A DNA stretch of 10,083 bases from Proteobacteria bacterium UBA1844 (GTDB taxonomy: Bacteria > Pseudomonadota > Gammaproteobacteria > Steroidobacterales > Woeseiaceae): the NCBI GenBank assembly GCA_002338615.1, contig DDIS01000075.1:1-10083 (forward strand). Reading direction: 5' to 3'. The notes under the pieces were generated by a model, which had not been told where the DNA came from, made no database searches, and was given only the letters and a program-made list of their open reading frames with translations. A program made the position numbers and the translations under genes. Of this stretch, positions 7,156-10,083 are shown one piece after another; the first letter of the stretch is position 1; each line of letters begins with the position of its first letter.

Positions 7156-7161
7156 TGCTCA

Positions 7162-7602
7162 ATGTTGGTTGCGCGGTTATTTCTATCCTTTGGAATAGTC
7201 TTGTTTGCCGAGTCGCTGTACGCGGACTGTTTTGATGCGGCGGCGGAGCGCCATCGCGTGCCAACCAATCTCCTGCGGGCCATCGCCTGTGTCGAAAGCA
7301 ATTTTGACTCTCACGCGGTTAACCACAATAGCAATGGCAGCACCGACTACGGCGTCATGCAGATCAATTCTCGTTGGTTGGCAGAGCTGAGACCCTTCGG
7401 TATCGAGCGCGATCACTTATGGGATTGGTGCACGAACATACACGTCGGCGCCTGGGTGCTGGCACAGAAAATAGAAGCCGCTGGCTACACCTGGCGCGCG
7501 ATCGGTGCCTTCAACGCCGGCTTGAAAAACACACCTTTGAGGGAGCGACTTCGCTATGAGTACGCCGAGAAAATCTACCGTGTTGTTGAGCGCGGCTGCT
7601 AG
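7162..7602 (+). CDS. Secreted lytic transglycosylase of conjugation system (VirB1/Orf169-like)
   Basis: 146-residue periplasmic peptidoglycan-cleaving enzyme of the SLT/lysozyme-like fold, which makes room in the wall for the type IV secretion channel. Residues 1-21 are a signal peptide (hydrophobic core, cleavage about SLYA/D). The catalytic Glu is E45 in [12 protein letters not shown]. The second family motif [11 protein letters not shown] follows (residues 62-72), and the third is [10 protein letters not shown] near residue 115. Cys residues at 23 and 43, one in WDWCTN and one at the C-terminus could form disulfides. The length suits small VirB1-type enzymes. It opens the transfer gene cluster; in F plasmid the related orf169 (gene X) sits next to oriT. 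The gene overlaps the downstream lipoprotein gene by 47 bases. Confidence 0.9.
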   Translation: MLVARLFLSFGIVLFAESLYADCFDAAAERHRVPTNLLRAIACVESNFDSHAVNHNSNGSTDYGVMQINSRWLAELRPFGIERDHLWDWCTNIHVGAWVLAQKIEAAGYTWRAIGAFNAGLKNTPLRERLRYEYAEKIYRVVERGC

Positions 7603-7942
7603 CGGTCTACTGCTGGCCGCTTGCGCACCGCATCACCCGGCACCAGATGCCGCGGAGCATCCGCCCATGGTGATCGCTGAGGTCAATCCACCGTCGGCGG
7701 CCGATCTGTACGCGCAGCGCTATTCGTCATCATTTGCACAAGTTACCAGAGGCGGCAAGCACCGCTTCGTGAGCTGCGATCCGTCGTGTCCCGGTGCGAC
7801 GCCAAAGACACCGCTGTCGAACCTGAACGCCGCGGTGGCCAAGCGCGCACAGCAAAACGTGCTGGCCGAACGGGCGCGAGCGAGCACAACGACGAGCATT
7901 GACGGTGACGGCAACAATCCCAACGACCCCGGCGAACGCTGA
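7556..7942 (+). CDS. Small putative lipoprotein of transfer cluster, unrecognised family
   Basis: 128-residue predicted lipoprotein. The N-terminus has Arg/Lys, a hydrophobic core and the lipobox L20-A21-A22-C23, so the mature chain would start at C23. Ala at +2 favours outer-membrane delivery. The mature part begins with a His/Pro-rich linker ([14 protein letters not shown]), then [21 protein letters not shown], a CDPSC motif (C74, C78) followed by PGATPKT, an Ala-rich helix ([19 protein letters not shown]) and an Asp/Asn/Gly-rich tail. GGGAG (7541-7545) lies 10 bases before ATG 7556, inside the transglycosylase gene, so the two are probably translationally coupled. TraV of F is also a Cys-containing lipoprotein, but it normally follows traB and is longer; I do not equate them. 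A role in anchoring the channel to the outer membrane or wall is only inference. Confidence 0.75.
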   Translation: MSTPRKSTVLLSAAASGLLLAACAPHHPAPDAAEHPPMVIAEVNPPSAADLYAQRYSSSFAQVTRGGKHRFVSCDPSCPGATPKTPLSNLNAAVAKRAQQNVLAERARASTTTSIDGDGNNPNDPGER

Positions 7943-7970
7943 TGAAAGATCGACCGGGCAACGCAACTCC

Positions 7971-8002
7971 GTATCGAGCGCGACACACGATCGCGTGAAT
8001 AC
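7971..8002 (+). repeat. Imperfect dyad upstream of the pilin gene
   Basis: GTAT (7971-7974) and CGCGA (7979-7983) are mirrored by TCGCG (7991-7995) and ATAC (7999-8002) around a 7-base centre, off by one base in the outer half. It lies in the 106-base gap before the pilin gene. A TTTAAT at 8011-8016 could be a -10 element but has no matching -35. Possible operator, weak evidence. Confidence 0.3.
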
Positions 8003-8048
8003 AAACGTCCTTTAATCGGGACCCTCTGCAACCATAGGAGAGCAACCC

Positions 8049-8432
8049 ATGAAACACGATCTTCGCGATCTGATTCTCTCGCCACAGGATGCCGCTCGTC
8101 TTCATGACGGGTTCCTGTCCTTTTTCAGCAGCCTGGCACGCATCGGGCCGGTGATGGCCATTGCCATCGTTGTCGCGATGTTCCAGGAACAGGCTTTGGC
8201 CGGTACCAGCGCCGTGTTTGACGATCTCGCCACGGAGACCGAAGGCGCCGTGTTTGGTCCGCTGGGCCAGGCGGTCGTCTTCATCGGCGCCCTGGCCGGC
8301 GGCATTATCGCGCTCTTGAAAGGCGCATGGCTGTTTGCGGCCATGGGCATCGCCATCGCGGGTCTGATGTACGGCTCGCAGATCGTGGCCGGCGCCTCGA
8401 CGTTCAGCGCACTGCTGCCGGTCGTCAGCTGA
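8049..8432 (+). CDS. traA: TraA-like F-type conjugative propilin
   Basis: 127-residue inner-membrane propilin, precursor of the conjugative pilus subunit. AGGAG (8036-8040) lies 8 bases before the ATG. A long polar N-terminal region leads to a hydrophobic segment and the signal-peptidase site QALA51/G52. The predicted leader of 51 residues equals that of F TraA (51), and the mature chain of 76 residues is close to F pilin (70). The mature part has an acidic N-terminus (TSAVFDDLATETEGAVFG), then two membrane helices (about 74-90 and 93-114) separated by a short turn containing K91, the two-helix design of F-type pilins. The position directly before traL matches the F operon. Sequence identity to F TraA is low, so the assignment rests on architecture and order. 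A strong hairpin follows the stop codon. Confidence 0.8.
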   Translation: MKHDLRDLILSPQDAARLHDGFLSFFSSLARIGPVMAIAIVVAMFQEQALAGTSAVFDDLATETEGAVFGPLGQAVVFIGALAGGIIALLKGAWLFAAMGIAIAGLMYGSQIVAGASTFSALLPVVS

Positions 8433-8439
8433 TCGTCCT

Positions 8440-8471
8440 GGAGCCGGGCCGCCTGTTCGCGGTCCGGCTCC
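8440..8471 (+). other. Strong intercistronic hairpin after the pilin gene
   Basis: GGAGCCGGGCCGC (8440-8452) pairs with GCGGTCCGGCTCC (8459-8471) over 13 positions with one G-U pair and a 6-base loop CTGTTC. It starts 8 bases after the pilin stop and ends 22 bases before the traL ATG. No T-run follows, so it should not be an efficient intrinsic terminator. More likely it protects the pilin message 3' end or lowers expression of downstream genes relative to pilin; this is inference. Confidence 0.75.
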
Positions 8472-8492
8472 ACGTCCTCGAGGGCCAATACC

Positions 8493-8780
8493 ATGGACCA
8501 GCGCGAGTTCCTGATTCCCCGCTACCTCGATGCACCGCCGATGGCGCTGTTCATCGAGGCGGACACGGCAGCCGTTGCCTTTGGCTTCGTATTCATCGGC
8601 TTCTTCTTCAAACAACTCCTCATCTGCACCGTCGCCGGCATCGTACTCGCGCGATTGTACGCGCGCTCGAAAGCCGATGGCGGGCGCGGCACGATTATGC
8701 GATTTCTCTACTGGTACACGCCCTCGCGCCTGTTTGTGAAATCGCGTGTTGCAAGTTTTGAGCGCTACTTTCTGGGCTGA
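8493..8780 (+). CDS. traL: TraL, type IV conjugative pilus assembly protein
   Basis: 95-residue inner-membrane protein needed for F-type pilus assembly. GAGGG (8480-8484) lies 8 bases before the ATG. A short N-terminal segment (FLIPRYLDAPPMALFIEADTA) recalls the proline-containing start of F TraL. One long hydrophobic stretch (about residues 26-56) may cross the membrane once or as a tight hairpin. The diagnostic C-terminal motif is FLYWYTPSRLF (about residues 70-80), matching LIYWYMPTALL in F TraL. F TraL is 91 residues, so the length agrees. It sits between the pilin gene and traE, with only 3 bases to the traE ATG, so translation is probably coupled. Confidence 0.88.
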   Translation: MDQREFLIPRYLDAPPMALFIEADTAAVAFGFVFIGFFFKQLLICTVAGIVLARLYARSKADGGRGTIMRFLYWYTPSRLFVKSRVASFERYFLG

Positions 8781-8783
8781 ACC

Positions 8784-9377
8784 ATGAACAAGAACGTGTA
8801 CGACTCCCGGCTGCAGAATGCCAACCGAATCGTTCGGACGGCGATGCTCGTGTGTGGATTTCTGGCAATAGGCAACGTGGTGTTGTGCGGGGTGGTGTGG
8901 AAAACACTGGGTACGCAGCGCGAAGTGCTGTTAATACCCGATATCAAGGGCCCCATCAGTTTCGACGGCGGCGGTCGCTACAACGAAGAGTATTTGAGTC
9001 AGATGGCGACATGGTTTGCGCAACTCACACTCACGTACCACCCGTCGAGCTACGACTACCAGGTCAACGAGCTGCTGAAATACGCCGACCCGTCGGTTTA
9101 CGGCGCGCTCAAGGCGCAACTCCTGGCCGACAAGGAGACCCTGGATCGGCGGAAATACAGTTCGGTGTTCTACCCCGACGGCGTCGAGGTGCAAAACGGT
9201 GTCGTCGGCATCCGCGGTCGATTGCAGACCTTTGTTGGCTCCAAGCAGATTGATGATCGACCGGCGGCCTGGCGGGTGCGTTTTACTCGGCTGTCAACCG
9301 GGCGCATTGCCGTTCGCGAACTCAAGGAGACGGACTATGACAATCCGCTGGGTATTGTTGCTGCTGCTTCCCGTTAG
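8784..9377 (+). CDS. traE: TraE, type IV conjugative transfer inner-membrane protein
   Basis: 197-residue VirB8-like component of the F-type transfer channel, anchored in the inner membrane with a periplasmic domain; F TraE is 188 residues. One N-terminal helix (about residues 19-39, TAMLVCGFLAIGNVVLCGVVW) follows the typical cytosolic start NKNVYDSRLQNANR. The periplasmic part contains SFDGGGRYNEEYLSQMATWFAQLTLTY, similar to the YL-x-x-M region of TraE proteins, then a VFYPDGVEVQNGVVGIRGRL beta region and a VRFTRLSTGRIAVRELKET strand pair. The Shine-Dalgarno sequence is weak, consistent with coupling to traL. The last 41 bases overlap traK in another frame. Confidence 0.88.
   Translation: MNKNVYDSRLQNANRIVRTAMLVCGFLAIGNVVLCGVVWKTLGTQREVLLIPDIKGPISFDGGGRYNEEYLSQMATWFAQLTLTYHPSSYDYQVNELLKYADPSVYGALKAQLLADKETLDRRKYSSVFYPDGVEVQNGVVGIRGRLQTFVGSKQIDDRPAAWRVRFTRLSTGRIAVRELKETDYDNPLGIVAAASR
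9324..9330 (+). promoter_or_regulatory. Ribosome binding site deciding the traK start
   Basis: AAGGAGA lies 6 bases before ATG 9337, inside the traE coding sequence. It fixes the start there, giving a clean signal peptide, and rules out the in-frame ATG at 9199. Confidence 0.7.
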
Positions 9378-10071
9378 TACCGCGTTCGCCGGCCAGACAC
9401 TAGAGGTGGAACCGGGCGGCACCTATCAGGTGCGCGCGGCGGCCAATGACCTGACCTCGATCGGCATGGCCGACAACCTGCGATTGCAGGCGGTGTTCGG
9501 CATGGAAAGCCTGGTCACGATTTCCAAGGACGAGGCCTTTGGCCGCGTGATCATCAAGCCCGTCAGCGGGCAGGCGTTCACCTTGATCGTCACCGACGAG
9601 AACGGCGATTCGTACTCACTCGAAGTGTCACCCGTCGCCGGTCCCGGCGAGGTGATCACGCTCAAACGCAAAAGTCACCGCATGAACGAAGCGCTCCTGA
9701 AGGCCGAACGCGACTTGCCGTTTACCAGCCGATTGAAACGTACGCTCAAACAGGTGGCCCAGGGCCAGGTGCCCGCCGGCTACGAGCTGAAGCGCCGCGA
9801 CGTCACGGTGCCACTGTGGGTGGAAGCCGAGTTTCGGTTGGTGGCCGTGTACAGGGGTGCCATGACGATCGAGCACTACGTGTTGCAGAACGTCAGCGGC
9901 TCGGACATGCGCCTTGACGAGCGGGAATTTCGCGGTCTCGGCAGCGTGCGCTCGGTGGCCATTCGTCGCCACCATTTGCCGCCCGATGCCCAAACCGACG
10001 TCTACATCGTCCGCGACCCGGGTGTCGGCGACGCCGGTCGCTTGCGTGGGGGATCACGTGAGCGCACCTGA
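9337..10071 (+). CDS. traK: TraK, F-type conjugative transfer secretin-like protein
   Basis: 244-residue periplasmic protein, the VirB9-like part of the F-type outer-membrane core complex, where it meets TraB and the lipoprotein TraV. F TraK is 242 residues. Residues 1-18 are a signal peptide (MTIRWVLLLLLPVSTAFA, cleavage before GQT). The mature part starts with TLEVEPGGTYQVRAAANDLTSI, the usual first strand region of TraK, followed by VIIKPVSGQAFTLIVTDENGDSYSLEV, a secretin N-domain-like beta sheet. A Lys/Arg-rich linker (LKRKSHRMNEALLK) and a C-terminal beta domain with VPLWVEAEFRLVAVYRGAMTIEHYVLQNVS follow. The gene overlaps traE by 41 bases and the next gene by 14. Confidence 0.88.
   Translation: MTIRWVLLLLLPVSTAFAGQTLEVEPGGTYQVRAAANDLTSIGMADNLRLQAVFGMESLVTISKDEAFGRVIIKPVSGQAFTLIVTDENGDSYSLEVSPVAGPGEVITLKRKSHRMNEALLKAERDLPFTSRLKRTLKQVAQGQVPAGYELKRRDVTVPLWVEAEFRLVAVYRGAMTIEHYVLQNVSGSDMRLDEREFRGLGSVRSVAIRRHHLPPDAQTDVYIVRDPGVGDAGRLRGGSRERT
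10048..10052 (+). promoter_or_regulatory. Ribosome binding site of the next gene
   Basis: GGGGG within GTGGGGGATC lies 5 bases before GTG 10058. It is purine-rich and suitably placed, supporting a GTG start inside the end of traK. Confidence 0.4.
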
Positions 10072-10083
10072 ATTCACCACCAG
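10058..10083 (+). CDS. Probable start of traB, cut by window end
   Basis: A GTG in another frame inside the traK end opens a frame reading MSAPEFTT to the window edge, overlapping traK by 14 bases. Gene order in F-type transfer operons (A-L-E-K-B) predicts traB, the VirB10-like protein spanning the envelope. Only eight codons are visible, so identity rests on position alone. Confidence 0.45.

Larger units (their letters stand above)
6570..7161 (+). other. Long intergenic region between metal module and transfer operon
   Basis: About 590 bases without a convincing gene on either strand; the reading frames present have no recognisable motif, start signal or codon pattern like the neighbours. 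It contains inverted repeats TTGGCGAT/ATCGCCAA (6619-6626 and 6664-6671), GGTCTTGAT/ATCAAGACC (6775-6783 and 6903-6911), a palindrome CTGATCAG near 6825, a bulged long-range inverted repeat (7004-7059) and a repeated 14-mer (6762, 7133). No tRNA-like end, integrase site or rho-independent terminator was found. Promoter and operator of the transfer operon are expected here; no good -35/-10 pair could be picked. Confidence 0.6.

Noticed and set aside
7120..7161. TTG start for the transglycosylase
   Set aside because: It would put polar residues before the signal peptide and has no ribosome site; ATG 7162 has TGGAG at 6 bases.
6570..7161. tRNA fragment, attachment site or CRISPR array in the junction
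   Set aside because: No cloverleaf pattern, CCA-type end, regular repeat-spacer units or duplicated core could be found.
7743..8615. 290-residue open frame on the - strand
   Set aside because: It crosses the well-supported lipoprotein, pilin and traL genes antisense, has low-complexity Arg/Gly/Ser composition and no recognisable domain; a shadow frame.
9199..9336. Upstream start of traK at 9199
   Set aside because: It would overlap traE by 179 bases and hide the signal peptide; ATG 9337 has AAGGAGA at 6 bases.

Overview
The window joins two modules, all genes on the + strand, with codon usage and G+C-rich base composition typical of a Proteobacterium (probably Gamma- or Beta-; the species cannot be told). 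The left part (1-6569) is the end of a heavy-metal efflux operon. The right part (about 7162-10083) is the start of an F-type (MPF_F) conjugative transfer operon. Together they suggest a conjugative plasmid or integrative conjugative element carrying metal resistance as cargo, although no integrase, relaxase or attachment site lies in the window.

Metal module: a TolC-family outer-membrane factor cut by the window edge (2-523), a periplasmic adaptor (543-1637), an HME-RND pump of CzcA type (1647-4745) and a small PII-like protein that overlaps the pump stop codon by ATGA (4742-5065). Next comes a remnant of the C-terminal tail of another RND pump (about 5107-5202), whose stop codon overlaps the start of a short cation diffusion facilitator lacking the usual cytoplasmic domain (5199-5846). 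A class I methyltransferase follows (5904-6569). The first three proteins should form an envelope-spanning tripartite pump. The CDF protein would move cations from cytoplasm to periplasm, where the pump could take them up. The PII-like protein is a candidate regulator or metal sensor of the pump.

Junction: 6570-7161 has no convincing gene. It holds several inverted repeats and a near-identical repeated 14-mer, and is the natural place for transfer-operon control signals or an oriT; neither is proven.

Transfer module: a secreted lytic transglycosylase (7162-7602), a small unrecognised lipoprotein (7556-7942), a TraA-like propilin with a 51-residue leader (8049-8432), a strong intercistronic hairpin (8440-8471), TraL (8493-8780), TraE (8784-9377), TraK (9337-10071) and the probable first codons of TraB (10058 onward). 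The order A-L-E-K-(B) matches the F plasmid. The transglycosylase would open peptidoglycan, the pilin forms the pilus, and TraL/E/K/B assemble the envelope-spanning channel.
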